Shown piece after piece: positions 17,556-27,633 of a stretch of 64,000 nt of DNA; the first letter of the stretch is position 1; every line of letters begins with the position of its first letter. The stretch comes from Streptococcus salivarius (GTDB lineage Bacteria; Bacillota; Bacilli; Lactobacillales; Streptococcaceae): the NCBI RefSeq assembly GCF_000785515.1, contig NZ_CP009913.1, positions 1,082,001 to 1,146,000 of the forward strand, in the 5' to 3' direction. Both the position numbers and the translations under genes were made by a program. Below the pieces are notes generated by a model, which saw nothing but the letters and a program-made list of their open reading frames with translations, did not search any database and was not told where the DNA came from.

Positions 17556-19805
17556 ATGCGAACAAAAGATTTTATCTACTATGCCAGTGCAGCTGTCCTC
17601 ATGGCGGTGACCACTCAGGTGGCCAGTGCGGATGAGGTATCCACTCAAATGCCTACAGTTACTGAAGGGAATCAGTATCAACCTGCGACTGCAGCTGATA
17701 TTTTTGGTGGTGGAGCAGTTCTTGCGCAAGAGTCACCATCAGCAAGACCAAGTTCAACCGTGGCGGTAGCTGCTACTGCTACAAGTGAAGTAGCAAACTC
17801 AAGTGCTCCACAAGTCAGCCAAGCAAGCTCAACAACGATTGTAGCATCTGAATCAAGAGTCGTTGCCTCTGAATCTGTAGTTCAGGCGAACACACTAGCG
17901 AGTTCAGAAAATGCTTCGGTATCGACTGCTTCTGAGGTTTCAAGCAATAACGTGGCTGAACCTGCTAAGTTGACTCATGCCTCAGGTTCATCTTATGATA
18001 CTGATGTTCTAAAACCTAAGGCTAGCTTATCAATTGAGAATAACAACAAGGTAACTGGTACCTTTGATGCTGTGGTTCGAGATATTGTGGCACCCTTGGG
18101 TGTTAAAGAGGTTCTTGTTCCATCTTGGAGTCTAGCCAATGGTCAAGATGACTTGATTTGGCATAAGGCAGCCAAGCAAATGGATGGCTCTTATCGTGTA
18201 ACCATTAAGGCGGTAGATCACAAGGGTGAGGCTGGCAATTACCGTGCAGACGCCTACGTTGTTGATCGAACAAATAAGAGACATTATATTTCTGAGAAAG
18301 TAGTATCTGTTAATTACGCTCGTCCAAGTGCAAGCCTAACGATTGAGAATAATAATGCAGCTACAGGCACTTTTGACGCTGTGGTAAAAAATATCATTGC
18401 TCCTACAGGTGTGAAAGAAATCTTAGTACCGTCATGGAGTCTCGTTGGTGGTCAAGATGATTTGATTTGGCATAAGGCGACGAAACAAGCGGATGGTTCT
18501 TACCGAGCTACCATTAAGGCAAGTGACCACAAAAATTCAACTGGTAAATACCGTGCAGATGCCTACATCGTAGATAATTTTAATAAGCGTTTCTACTTGA
18601 CTGAAAAAGTGGTGGAAGTTAGTCAAGCTCGTCTAAGTGCAAGCTTAGCTATTGAAAATAACAATGCTACAACAGGTTCTTTTGATGCGGTTGTTCGTAA
18701 TATTGTTGCTCCTAATGGCATTAAAGAAATTTTGGTACCATCATGGAGTCTGGTTAATGGACAGGACGATTTGGTTTGGCATAAGGCAAGTAAGCAAGCA
18801 GACGGTAGCTATCGTGCGACAATTAAGGCTTCAGACCATAAACATTCAACTGGTAAATACCGTGCAGATGTTTATCTCGTCGATAAGGATGGCAACCGTC
18901 AGTATTTGACTGAGACCGTGGTTGATGTCGATGAAACTAAGCCAAGTGGTATTTCAGGTGTGGTTATCCCAGTCTGGTCTGAGCAAAATGGTCAGGATGA
19001 TCTTGTTTGGCATAATGCCACAAAACAGGATGACGGTTCCTATAAGGTGACTATTTAAGCTAGCCAGCACAAGTGGAATTCAGGCAAGTACATCGTTCAT
19101 GGCTATATTGTTGATGCTTCAGGTAAGAATATCGGCTTTGGGGCAACTTCAGCTGATGTGGTAGCCCCTAAGAAAATCGGTTCGGCATCAAGAGGAAATT
19201 ACGATGTTTTAAATAAGGTTGTCTATCTCGATGCTGGGCATGGTGGCTATGATCCAGGAGCTTCGTACTTTGGTATCTCTGAAAAGAGCTTGACCTTGGC
19301 TATCCAAAGCCGTGTGAAAGCTAAACTAGAAGCAGAAGGTTATCAAGTTGTAACCACACGCACAAGTGATACCTATGTCGACTTGACGGATCGTTCACGT
19401 GCAGCTAATGCTTCTGAATCAGATATCTTCGTAAGTATTCACATCAATGCTTCAGGAAGTTCTGCAGCACAGGGTATTGAGACTTATTATTACCAACCTT
19501 ATGCAGAATATCCATCACGTATTAATGCGACCTATCATGCTAATCCGACTCGTTTGAGCATGAGTGATACCTTGGCCAATGCCATCCAGTCTAGCTTGAT
19601 TAATGCGACTGGTGCTCAGAATCAAGGCGTGAAACGTCAAACCTTTGCGGTCTTGCGTGAAACGACAGCGCCAGCAGTCCTTCTTGAACTAGGTTTCTTG
19701 TCAAATCCTCAAGAAGCAGCTCGATTGAATACCTCTGCTTATCAGGAGACTTTAGCTAACGCAATTGTGGCAGGGATTAAGCGTTACTATTCTATTTATA
19801 ATTAA
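17556..19805 (+). pseudogene. Secreted N-acetylmuramoyl-L-alanine amidase with Bsp-like repeats, interrupted by an in-frame stop
   Basis: Reading frame 17556-19805 is continuous except for TAA at 19056-19058 (codon 501), where every other repeat has Lys (VTIKA). One A-to-T change explains it. Layout: signal peptide (about 1-26) nearly identical to that of the 13710 gene, Ser/Ala linker, three full Bsp-like repeats, and one repeat lacking its first beta strands. The C-terminal zinc amidase of Amidase_3 type shows zinc ligands in DAGHGG, SEKSLT and VSIHINAS and the catalytic Glu in LLELGF. As read, translation stops before the catalytic domain. The first start inside the amidase part is near 19158, a GTG without an obvious ribosome-binding site. 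Pseudogene, readthrough, or a sequence error. Confidence 0.8.
18010..19165 (+). repeat. Bsp-like repeats of the amidase gene
   Basis: Full units start near 18010, 18320 and 18630. A fourth from about 18940 has lost roughly 25 codons of its start. They are closely related in DNA to 15180-16100. Confidence 0.75.
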
Positions 19806-19811
19806 TAGATT

Positions 19812-19839
19812 GAGAGAATCTTATGGTTCTCTCTTTTTT
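19812..19839 (+). terminator. Terminator after the amidase gene
   Basis: GAGAGAA (19812-19818) pairs with TTCTCTC (19827-19833), then T6. Confidence 0.85.
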
Positions 19840-19851
19840 AATTTTTAAAGA

Positions 19852-19890
19852 GAGAAAACGCTTGCATAAATGAAAGCTAAATGGTATATT
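19852..19890 (+). promoter_or_regulatory. pulA promoter with MalR-type operator
   Basis: GAGAAAACGCTTGCAT (19852-19867) matches the right half of the palindrome found at malQ. The -35 TTGCAT (19862-19867) is part of the operator. After 17 nt comes the extended -10 TGG-TATATT (19882-19890). Confidence 0.7.
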
Positions 19891-19924
19891 AAAAAACATG
19901 AAAACGTTAACAAAAGGAGTTTCT

Positions 19925-22900
19925 ATGAAAAGAAATACTCAAGCTAATGATGGAAAAATCCTTCGTTATAGCCTTCGCAAGTACAAGTTAGGTTTGGCTT
20001 CTGTAACCATTGGAGCTATTTTTTTGAGCTTTTCTGCTGTTCAAGTCGTCAAGGCAGATGAAGCAGTATCAACGACCGAATCAAGCACACAGGTAGAACC
20101 AGCTGATTCGAGTCTTACTACCAGTGGTCTAGTAACTGAAACGCCAGCAGCTCCTGTAACAGCTGAGAGTACCTCTGTTTCCAAGGCAAATGAGCCAGTT
20201 TCTCTTCCAGAAGAAAATACTAGCCCTACTGAGACTACCAAGCTAACTGAAACTAGCGAAAACACGCCAAAAACAGTAAGTACTAATAATAGTCAAGCTC
20301 TTACGAATGCGTCTGAAAATCCTATTGCTGAGGGGACTATTCGCTTGCATTTCCAAGAGTTGCCAAGTCAAGACAAGTCGTCTCTTGGTCTTTGGACTTG
20401 GGATGATGTTGAGACACCATCATCTCAGAAGGGGACCTGGCCGACAGGGGCAACCTCATTTGCTGAAGCCAAACAGGATGATTATGGTGTCTATTTAGAT
20501 GTGAAGTTGTCTTCAGCACCTAAAAAACTTAGCTTCTTGATTAATAATTCTGCTGGAACGAACCTTTCAGGGGATAAATCAGTCGAAATTCTTAGCCCTC
20601 AAATGAATGAGGCCTGGATTGACAAAGATTTCCAAGTTTACAGCTATCAACCTATCCCTCAAGACCACGTTCGTATCAATTATTTCCGTACGGATGGTGA
20701 CTATAGCAATAAGTCTGTCTGGTATTGGGGTGATGTTAAGGACGCTCCAAGTAATTGGCCTGATGGTGTCAATTTCCAACCGAATGGTAAGTATGGTGCC
20801 TACTTAGATATTCCACTAACACAAGCGGCAAAATCGATAGGATTTTTACTCTTAGATGAGAGCAAAACTGGAGATGATGTGAAAATTCAACCAAATGATT
20901 ATAAATTTAGTGACTTGAAAAAATCTCGTCAGCTTTTCGTACGAGATACTGATCCGACAGTCTACACCAACCCTTACTTTGTCAAGGATGTGCGTTTGAC
21001 TGGGGTTCAGCAGCTTAGTCCAAGCAAAATCGAACTTAGCTTCACCAACTTAGACGAGGTCTCATCTGAGGATATTCTTAAAGACCTTAAGGTGACGGAT
21101 AAGGATGGTAACAGTGTCACTCTTAAACAGCTTGACTTGGATGCTAAACTTAAAAAAGCTACTTTAACAGGTGATTTTGCTGCAGAAAATCTGCCTTACA
21201 AGGTCACTTTGGGCAGTGATAGTTTTAAAACATCTGAGAGCTGGCAATTAAAGGATGCCCTCTACAGTTATGATGGTGAGTTGGGTGCTCGACTAGAAGA
21301 AAATGGTACTAAGGCACATGTGACACTTTGGTCACCAAGTGCTGATCAAGTAGACATCATTGTCTATGATAAGAATAATCAAGACAAGGTGCTGGCTGAA
21401 CACGCTCTAAGCAAAGGCCCTAGAGGTACTTGGCAAGCTGACCTCCTTGCGACTGATTTTGGCCTTGAAAACTTAACTGGTTATTTCTATCAATACCGCA
21501 TTAAACGTGGAGATCAGTCAGTAATTGTTCTTGATCCTTATGCGAAATCTCTGGCAGCTTGGAATAGTGACGATGCCAACAAGGGACCTGAACACAAGAT
21601 TGCCAAGGCTGCCTTTGTAGATCCTGCTAATTATGGACCAAAAGACCTTGACTACGCTAAGATTCCTAACTTTAAATCTCGAGAAGATGCCATCATTTAT
21701 GAGGCTCATGTCCGAGATTTCACCTCTGACAAGGCTATCTCAACTGAATTGAGGCACCAGTTTGGTACTTTTGCAGCCTTTGCGGAGCGTTTGGATTATC
21801 TTAAAGACCTTGGGGTTACTCATATTCAGCTTTTGCCAGTATTGAGCTACTATTTTGTTAATGAATTGCAAAATGGCAAGCGTTTGGCTGCCTATGCATC
21901 AAGCGATAGTAACTACAACTGGGGCTATGACCCACAAAACTATTTCTCTTTGACGGGTATGTATTCTGAAAACCCTAGTGATCCAGCTAAACGTATTGAA
22001 GAATTCAAGAATTTAGTTGCAGCTATCCATGCCCATGGTATGGGTGTTATCTTGGATGTGGTTTACAATCATACAGCCAAGACAGCTATTTTTGAAGACC
22101 TTGAGCCAAATTACTATCACTTTATGGATGCTGATGGCACTCCTCGTTCGAGTTTTGGAGGCGGTCGTCTAGGTACGACTCACTATATGAGCCGTCGTGT
22201 CTTGGTGGATTCCATTGCTTATTTGACTAAGGAATATAAAGTAGATGGTTTCCGTTTTGATATGATGGGTGACCATGATGCTGAAAGTATCGAGCAAGCA
22301 TACAATACTGCACGCGCCCTTAATCCAAATCTCATTATGCTTGGTGAGGGTTGGGTGACTTATGCTGGTGATGAAAATAGCCCTGTTCAGCCTGCCGATC
22401 AGTCTTGGATGAAAGACACAGATACCGTAGCTGTATTTTCAGATGATATTCGAAATACCCTCAAATCAGGTTATCCAAACGAGGGAACACCGGCCTTCAT
22501 CACAGGTGGAAAACGTGATATTAATAAGGTTTTTGATAATATCAAGGCACAGCCAACTAACTTTGAGGCTGATTCACCAGGAGATGTTATTCAGTATATT
22601 GCTGCTCATGATAATTTGACCCTTTTTGATATCATCGCCCAATCAATCAAGAAGGATCCAAGCAAGCCTGAGAATAATGCTGAAATTCATCGTCGTTTGC
22701 GTCTAGGAAACCTCATGGTCTTGACTGCTCAGGGAACACCATTTATTCACTCTGGTCAGGAATACGGCCGCACCAAACAGTTCCGTGATCCTGCCTACCG
22801 TTATCCTGTATCTGAGGACAAGGTGCCGAACAAGTCGCACCTCTTAGTTGATGAAAAGGGCAATCCATTTGATTATCCTTACTTCATCCATGATTCTTAT

Positions 22901-23638
22901 GATTCAAGTGATGCGGTTAACCATTTTGACTGGACTAAGGCGACTGATAGCCAGGCCTTCCCAGAAAATACGAAAACGCGTGCCTTTACCAAAGGGTTAA
23001 TTGCCTTACGTAAGTCGACGGATGCCTTCAATTTCAAATCAAAAGCAGATGTGGATGCCCGTGTGACACTATTGACGGTTCCAGGTCAGGACAATGTTGC
23101 TCAAGAGGATTTGGTATTAGGATACCAAACAATTGCTTCCAATGGAGACCGTTACCTTGTCTATGTCAATGCTGATAGCCAGGCTCGTCAGTTTGATTTG
23201 AGCAAGCTTACAAATGGTCTATCCTATATGGTTTTAGCAGATGGCAATCAAGTTAATCTATCTGGAATTAGTGAGCTATCAGGTGTTGCGATCAACAATC
23301 ACATCTTGACCTTGGACCCACTAACAGCGACGATTATTCGTTTAACCAATGCTCAGACACCAACTGAGGAAGTAGCTAAGCCTTCTGAGAAGACTGTGTC
23401 ATTTGGTGGCAAAGATACTGAGGTAACTAAAACAAGAGTCAAGACCTCAAGTCCAGAGGACCTTGTCGGAGATGTAGAGCTTGTTGCTCATGGCAATAAT
23501 CAGGCTAAGACTGAAGCTAGTCGTCAAACTGATAAGCAACTGCCATCCACTGGTGAAAAGACAAATCGTGGACTCTTTGTAACAGGTCTCTTAAGTATTC
23601 TTAGCCTAGGATTCCTTCGAAAACGTCGGACAAAATAA
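19925..23638 (+). CDS. pulA: Cell-wall-anchored pullulanase (GH13)
   Basis: Debranches alpha-1,6 links of starch, glycogen or pullulan outside the cell. 1237 residues from ATG 19925, chosen because AAAGGAG (19914-19920) is 5 nt upstream; ATG 19898 lacks such a site. The YSIRK-type signal has the core YSLRKYKLGLASVTIGAIFL and is followed by a Thr/Ser/Glu-rich spacer. Two carbohydrate-binding PUD/CBM41-like modules (each with WxWDDV or WYWGDV) and a CBM48-like module precede the catalytic barrel. The nucleophile is D779 in FRFDMM, the acid is E808 in LGEGW, and AAHDN follows. The C-terminal sortase signal is LPSTGE, then a hydrophobic stretch and KRRTK. It supplies maltodextrins to the mal system downstream. 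Confidence 0.93.
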   Translation: MKRNTQANDGKILRYSLRKYKLGLASVTIGAIFLSFSAVQVVKADEAVSTTESSTQVEPADSSLTTSGLVTETPAAPVTAESTSVSKANEPVSLPEENTSPTETTKLTETSENTPKTVSTNNSQALTNASENPIAEGTIRLHFQELPSQDKSSLGLWTWDDVETPSSQKGTWPTGATSFAEAKQDDYGVYLDVKLSSAPKKLSFLINNSAGTNLSGDKSVEILSPQMNEAWIDKDFQVYSYQPIPQDHVRINYFRTDGDYSNKSVWYWGDVKDAPSNWPDGVNFQPNGKYGAYLDIPLTQAAKSIGFLLLDESKTGDDVKIQPNDYKFSDLKKSRQLFVRDTDPTVYTNPYFVKDVRLTGVQQLSPSKIELSFTNLDEVSSEDILKDLKVTDKDGNSVTLKQLDLDAKLKKATLTGDFAAENLPYKVTLGSDSFKTSESWQLKDALYSYDGELGARLEENGTKAHVTLWSPSADQVDIIVYDKNNQDKVLAEHALSKGPRGTWQADLLATDFGLENLTGYFYQYRIKRGDQSVIVLDPYAKSLAAWNSDDANKGPEHKIAKAAFVDPANYGPKDLDYAKIPNFKSREDAIIYEAHVRDFTSDKAISTELRHQFGTFAAFAERLDYLKDLGVTHIQLLPVLSYYFVNELQNGKRLAAYASSDSNYNWGYDPQNYFSLTGMYSENPSDPAKRIEEFKNLVAAIHAHGMGVILDVVYNHTAKTAIFEDLEPNYYHFMDADGTPRSSFGGGRLGTTHYMSRRVLVDSIAYLTKEYKVDGFRFDMMGDHDAESIEQAYNTARALNPNLIMLGEGWVTYAGDENSPVQPADQSWMKDTDTVAVFSDDIRNTLKSGYPNEGTPAFITGGKRDINKVFDNIKAQPTNFEADSPGDVIQYIAAHDNLTLFDIIAQSIKKDPSKPENNAEIHRRLRLGNLMVLTAQGTPFIHSGQEYGRTKQFRDPAYRYPVSEDKVPNKSHLLVDEKGNPFDYPYFIHDSYDSSDAVNHFDWTKATDSQAFPENTKTRAFTKGLIALRKSTDAFNFKSKADVDARVTLLTVPGQDNVAQEDLVLGYQTIASNGDRYLVYVNADSQARQFDLSKLTNGLSYMVLADGNQVNLSGISELSGVAINNHILTLDPLTATIIRLTNAQTPTEEVAKPSEKTVSFGGKDTEVTKTRVKTSSPEDLVGDVELVAHGNNQAKTEASRQTDKQLPSTGEKTNRGLFVTGLLSILSLGFLRKRRTK

Positions 23639-23643
23639 TAAGT

Positions 23644-23672
23644 AACAACAGGTTATTTCCTGTTGTTTTCTT
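23644..23672 (+). terminator. Terminator after pulA
   Basis: AACAACAGG (23644-23652) pairs perfectly with CCTGTTGTT (23659-23667), then a T-rich tail. Confidence 0.85.
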
Positions 23673-23676
23673 TTAT

Positions 23677-23714
23677 TTAGAATCATTCTTATCTGCTCTT
23701 TAGAATAGTTCTTA
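23677..23714 (+). promoter_or_regulatory. Two tandem Fur/PerR-like boxes before efeO
   Basis: TTAGAATCATTCTTA (23677-23691) and TTAGAATAGTTCTTA (23700-23714) each fit the 7-1-7 pattern of Fur/PerR family operators. They lie upstream of TTGACA at 23730. Regulator identity is inferred from the pattern and the iron-uptake context only. Confidence 0.5.
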
Positions 23715-23886
23715 AATAGCCTAAAACCGTTGACAGTGCTGGTTTCTTCTGTTAGTTTAGATATGTTCTCTTACATACGAGAGATCATTATTGACTTATC
23801 ATCGTTCGTTCTTTATTAATGTTAAAACGACGATTCACATATATAACGACAAATGTCGAACACTATCTTGAAAATAGGAGACATTC

Positions 23887-24759
23887 ATGAAAAAACTTAG
23901 CAAACTTGGTGTTGTTCTTTTGGCATCAGGACTTTTATTGACGGCTTGTGCCAAATCTGGTAATTCAAGTAATTCAAGCTCAACTAGCTCAAAACTCACA
24001 GCCAGTGAGCAAAAGCAATTGAAGCAGGCCACAAGTGATTATAAGACTTTCGTAGAAGGCGAAATTGATCAGCTTTTGAAAGATACTGAAGGATTCAGTG
24101 AAACCCTCAAGTCAGGAAATCTTGAAGAAGCTAAGAAACAATACCCATTGATTCGTATGGCTTACGAGCGTTCAGAACCGATTGCAGAAAGCTTTGGTGA
24201 GTCTGACGTGAAAATCGACTACCGTTTGGTTGATTACATGGACGAAAATAAATCAGAAGACGGTTGGTCAGGGTTCCACCGTATCGAACGTATCATGTGG
24301 CAAGACAACACGACAGAGGGTACAGCTGCCTATGTAGATCAATTGGTTAACGATATTAAGGAACTCAAAGCTAAAATTGCAACTGTTAAAGTTACTCCAG
24401 ATATCATGTTGACAGGTGCTGTTGACCTTCTGAACGAAGTAGCAACTCAAAAGATTACAGGTGAAGAAGAGGTCTTCTCACATACTGATCTTTACGACTT
24501 CCGTGCCAATATTGAAGGGGCAGAAAAAATCTTTGAACTTTTCAAGCCGTTGATCCAAAAGAAAGATGCTAAACTTGTGAAGACTCTGGAAACTGAATTC
24601 AAGAATGTGAATGGTCTTTTGGACAAACACATGACTGATGAGAAAAACTATAAGTCTTATACAGATTTGAGTGAGGCAGATACTAAGGAATTGGCCGAAG
24701 CTGTAACTAAACTTGGTGAACCATTATCACAAATGGGTGTTATCCTAGATGGGAAATAA
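23887..24759 (+). CDS. efeO: EfeO/EfeM-type iron-uptake lipoprotein (M75 imelysin family)
   Basis: Protein of 290 residues. Lipoprotein signal with lipobox LLTAC (Cys near residue 21), then a Ser/Asn linker and an all-helical imelysin-type domain. The conserved metal-site motif HRIERIMW lies in GWSGFHRIERIMW near residue 130. In Efe systems this protein binds iron at the cell surface and works with the EfeU permease and the EfeB peroxidase, both encoded next. GGAGA upstream of the ATG supports the start. First gene of the efe-tat operon. Confidence 0.88.
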   Translation: MKKLSKLGVVLLASGLLLTACAKSGNSSNSSSTSSKLTASEQKQLKQATSDYKTFVEGEIDQLLKDTEGFSETLKSGNLEEAKKQYPLIRMAYERSEPIAESFGESDVKIDYRLVDYMDENKSEDGWSGFHRIERIMWQDNTTEGTAAYVDQLVNDIKELKAKIATVKVTPDIMLTGAVDLLNEVATQKITGEEEVFSHTDLYDFRANIEGAEKIFELFKPLIQKKDAKLVKTLETEFKNVNGLLDKHMTDEKNYKSYTDLSEADTKELAEAVTKLGEPLSQMGVILDGK

Positions 24760-24764
24760 GAAAA

Positions 24765-25970
24765 ATGACTGACGAAAAATTTTTAGATCAAAAAATGGAC
24801 CGTCGTGAATTTCTTAAAAAAGCAGGTATTGGAGGGGCTGGGCTTGCGCTTGGTCTTTCTGGTGCATCTGCTTTTTTCGCTAATCAGGATAGTTCAAGTA
24901 AAAAGGCTTATGATGGTGATGAAGATATTAGCTTCTTTGGCAAGCACCAAGCTGGGATTACGACTCCTATGCAGAAGGCTTGCTACTTGGTGGTGCTAGA
25001 TCTTCATACAACCGATAAAAAAGAAGTCATCCAGCTTTTTAAAGACTGGACCGATTATAGTAGTAAATTAGTAGAAGGTGAGCTAGTAAAAAAGGATGGT
25101 TCTAATGCCCTCTTGCCTCCTACGGATACAGGCGAAACGGTGGGACTCAATCCCTATCGCCTGAGTCTGACTTTTGGAGTTTCGGCTGATTTTCTTAAAA
25201 AACTTGGTTTAGAATCCAAACGTCCTAAGCTCTTCCGTGATTTGCCTCCATTTCCTAAGGAGCAGTTGCAGGACAAGTATACGGGTGGTGATATCGTGAT
25301 TCAAGCCTGTGCAGACGATGAACAAGTAGCTTTCCACGCTGTTCGCAATTTGATTCGCAAAGGTCGTAATAAAATTACCATGAAGTGGAGTAAATCAGGT
25401 TTTGCTGCAATTGGAGACCGCAAGGAAACGCCTCGAAATCTCTTTGGCTTCAAGGACGGTACTGCCAATGTTACGACGGAAAAGGAATTCGACAAGGTTG
25501 TCTGGACTGATAGTAAAGATTGGATGAAGGGTGGCTCTTATATGGCTCTTCGTCTGGTACAGATGCATTTGGAGACTTGGGATCGTACTAATTTGCAGGA
25601 ACAAGAAAACACCTTTGGTCGTTACAAGGAATCAGGTGCTCCCTTTGGTAAGAAAGATGAGTTTGACGAAGTAGATTTGTCAAAATTACCAGTCGATTCG
25701 CATGTCCGTTTGGCTAAAGAAGTAGACCTTCCTATCTTACGTCGTTCATATTCCTATTCAGATGGCATTGATGAGAGAACTGGCCAGTTTGATTCAGGTT
25801 TGATTTTCATTGCCTACCAAAAGGATCCAGACCGTTTTGTTAAAATTCAGACCAATCTTGGTGCTGTAGACAAGATGAACGAGTACATCACCCATATCGG
25901 AAGTGGGCTCTTTGCTTGCTTTGCTGGCGTGGAGAAAGGAGGCTACCTTGGTCAAGCACTCTTTGAATAA
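24765..25970 (+). CDS. efeB: EfeB-type DyP heme peroxidase with Tat signal
   Basis: Protein of 401 residues. The N-terminus has a twin-arginine motif (MDRREFLKKAG) followed by a hydrophobic stretch ending SGASAFFA, so export through the TatAC pair encoded downstream is likely. The DyP family signature GFKDGTAN near residue 225 contains the catalytic Asp. Conserved His residues that could ligate heme lie in the C-terminal half, as does the LRRSYSYSDG stretch. In Efe systems it oxidises ferrous iron or works on heme at the surface. It starts 5 nt after efeO and overlaps efeU by 23 nt. Confidence 0.92.
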   Translation: MTDEKFLDQKMDRREFLKKAGIGGAGLALGLSGASAFFANQDSSSKKAYDGDEDISFFGKHQAGITTPMQKACYLVVLDLHTTDKKEVIQLFKDWTDYSSKLVEGELVKKDGSNALLPPTDTGETVGLNPYRLSLTFGVSADFLKKLGLESKRPKLFRDLPPFPKEQLQDKYTGGDIVIQACADDEQVAFHAVRNLIRKGRNKITMKWSKSGFAAIGDRKETPRNLFGFKDGTANVTTEKEFDKVVWTDSKDWMKGGSYMALRLVQMHLETWDRTNLQEQENTFGRYKESGAPFGKKDEFDEVDLSKLPVDSHVRLAKEVDLPILRRSYSYSDGIDERTGQFDSGLIFIAYQKDPDRFVKIQTNLGAVDKMNEYITHIGSGLFACFAGVEKGGYLGQALFE

Positions 25971-27633
25971 ACTCCTCGTTTTACTTGGGCTTTTAGCCTT
26001 ATTCTGGACCTATCCAGTAGCTGCTGAATCATACAGTGACCTCTATATCAAAATTACAGATGCGACAACAGCTGTTCAAAATAAAGATCAAGCTAAAGCT
26101 AAGGAATTGGTTGCTGAGATTAAGACTGATTTCGAAACAAAAGAAAATCACGATTCCAAGGCAGGTAAAAAAGTTAGCAAGGCTCTTGATATTAAGGGTG
26201 ACGTGACAGAAGAGGACCTAACCTCCATTTCGTCAGCCCTTCTTAAATTTGAGAAAGAGCAAAATCCTGTTGATTTAGATGCCGAAAAGGAAAAACTTGA
26301 AACACGCCTAGAGCCTTATTTCAAAAACTTACAGGATGCCATTACGGCCAAAGACCTGGCTGCAACACGCAAAACTTACAGTGAATTAAATAATGCTTGG
26401 ACGCGAAATGAAGCTGTTGTCCGTGACCACAGTACTGCCTACTACGGCAAGATTGAGACGGCCATTTCACTTTTGCGAAGTAGCATTGAGACGGAGCCTA
26501 CTGATTTCACCAGCATCCAGTCATCTTATGATGATCTCAAGGGTGGGATTGATGACTTTATCAAGGGTGTCCCTCTTGATAGCACAAGCACAAGTTTAAC
26601 CCTAAAAGATGGTATTAAGCTCTTGGAAAAGGCTCTAGGTCAATTCCAAGCAGGTGATGACAAAACGGCTGCGGCAACTATGAAGAAGTTCATCACTATC
26701 TGGCCAACCATTGAAGGCGATGTAAGCACAACTAATCCAAGCCTTTATACGCGTGTGGAAAGTGAAACACCTGTTATCATGGTTAAGGGAAAAGAAAAAG
26801 TTTATCGGGACAAACTGCAAGCCTTGATTACAGACTTATCAGCTATCGATACCAGTGCTTCTTATAATGCCTTTGATGCCATGTTGATTCTCTTACGTGA
26901 AGGGGTTGAAGCCCTCCTCATTGTTATGGCCCTTGTGACTACTCTTAAGGCAGCCAAGATGCGTAAGGGACTCAAATGGGTTTATGGCGGAGCCATTGCT
27001 GGTGTTCTTGCTAGCGCAGTTATAGCTGTTATCTTACAAGTTGTCTTTCCAGCTGTGACCTCGGGGGCTAACCGTGAAATTATTGAAGGTGGCGTTGGTA
27101 TCTTTGCAGTTGCGATGATGATTCTGATTGGAGTTTGGCTCCATAGCAAGTCTTCAGTCAAACAGTGGAATGACTTTATGGACCGCCAGATGAAGACGGT
27201 GACGGCTACTGGAAGCTTTGTGTCCATGTTTGCACTCAGTTTCTTGGCTGTCTTCCGTGAAGGGGCCGAGACTATTCTTTTCTATGTCGGTATTATTCCA
27301 CGTATCACGACAGCTAATTTCTTGATTGGTATTGCTCTAGCTATTGCAGTTCTTGTTATCATTGCTGTGGCTATGACTAAAGCGAGTCACTATATTAAAC
27401 CGCACCGCATTTTCTTTATTTTGACTTGGTTGATTTATGCCTTGGCCTTCAAGATGCTCGGTGTCAGTGTTCATGCCCTTCAGTTAACTAATATGATGTC
27501 TAATCATTTGATTAGTGGTTTCCCAACCATTGATTGGGCTGGTATCTATCCAAGCTGGGAAGTCTTGATTCCACAACTTATCTTTATTGCTATTATTGTC
27601 TTTGTGACGGTGAAACAGCATGGCAAGAAATAA
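25948..27633 (+). CDS. efeU: EfeU-type high-affinity iron permease (FTR1 family)
   Basis: I place the start at TTG 25948 because AGAAAGGAGG (25933-25942) lies 5 nt before it and the product then begins with a normal signal peptide ending VAAES. A longer frame from 25903 lacks a ribosome-binding site. The product is 561 residues. An extracellular helical domain covers about 30-300, then a seven-helix FTR1 permease. Both REGxE iron-binding motifs are present: LLREGVEALL near 315 and VFREGAETIL near 435. Translationally coupled to efeB (overlap 23 nt) and overlapping tatC by 14 nt. Confidence 0.9.
   Translation: MVKHSLNKLLVLLGLLALFWTYPVAAESYSDLYIKITDATTAVQNKDQAKAKELVAEIKTDFETKENHDSKAGKKVSKALDIKGDVTEEDLTSISSALLKFEKEQNPVDLDAEKEKLETRLEPYFKNLQDAITAKDLAATRKTYSELNNAWTRNEAVVRDHSTAYYGKIETAISLLRSSIETEPTDFTSIQSSYDDLKGGIDDFIKGVPLDSTSTSLTLKDGIKLLEKALGQFQAGDDKTAAATMKKFITIWPTIEGDVSTTNPSLYTRVESETPVIMVKGKEKVYRDKLQALITDLSAIDTSASYNAFDAMLILLREGVEALLIVMALVTTLKAAKMRKGLKWVYGGAIAGVLASAVIAVILQVVFPAVTSGANREIIEGGVGIFAVAMMILIGVWLHSKSSVKQWNDFMDRQMKTVTATGSFVSMFALSFLAVFREGAETILFYVGIIPRITTANFLIGIALAIAVLVIIAVAMTKASHYIKPHRIFFILTWLIYALAFKMLGVSVHALQLTNMMSNHLISGFPTIDWAGIYPSWEVLIPQLIFIAIIVFVTVKQHGKK

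Noticed and set aside
25903-25947. Upstream extension of efeU into efeB
   Set aside because: There is no ribosome-binding site at 25903, while the TTG at 25948 has a near-perfect one and yields a normal signal peptide.
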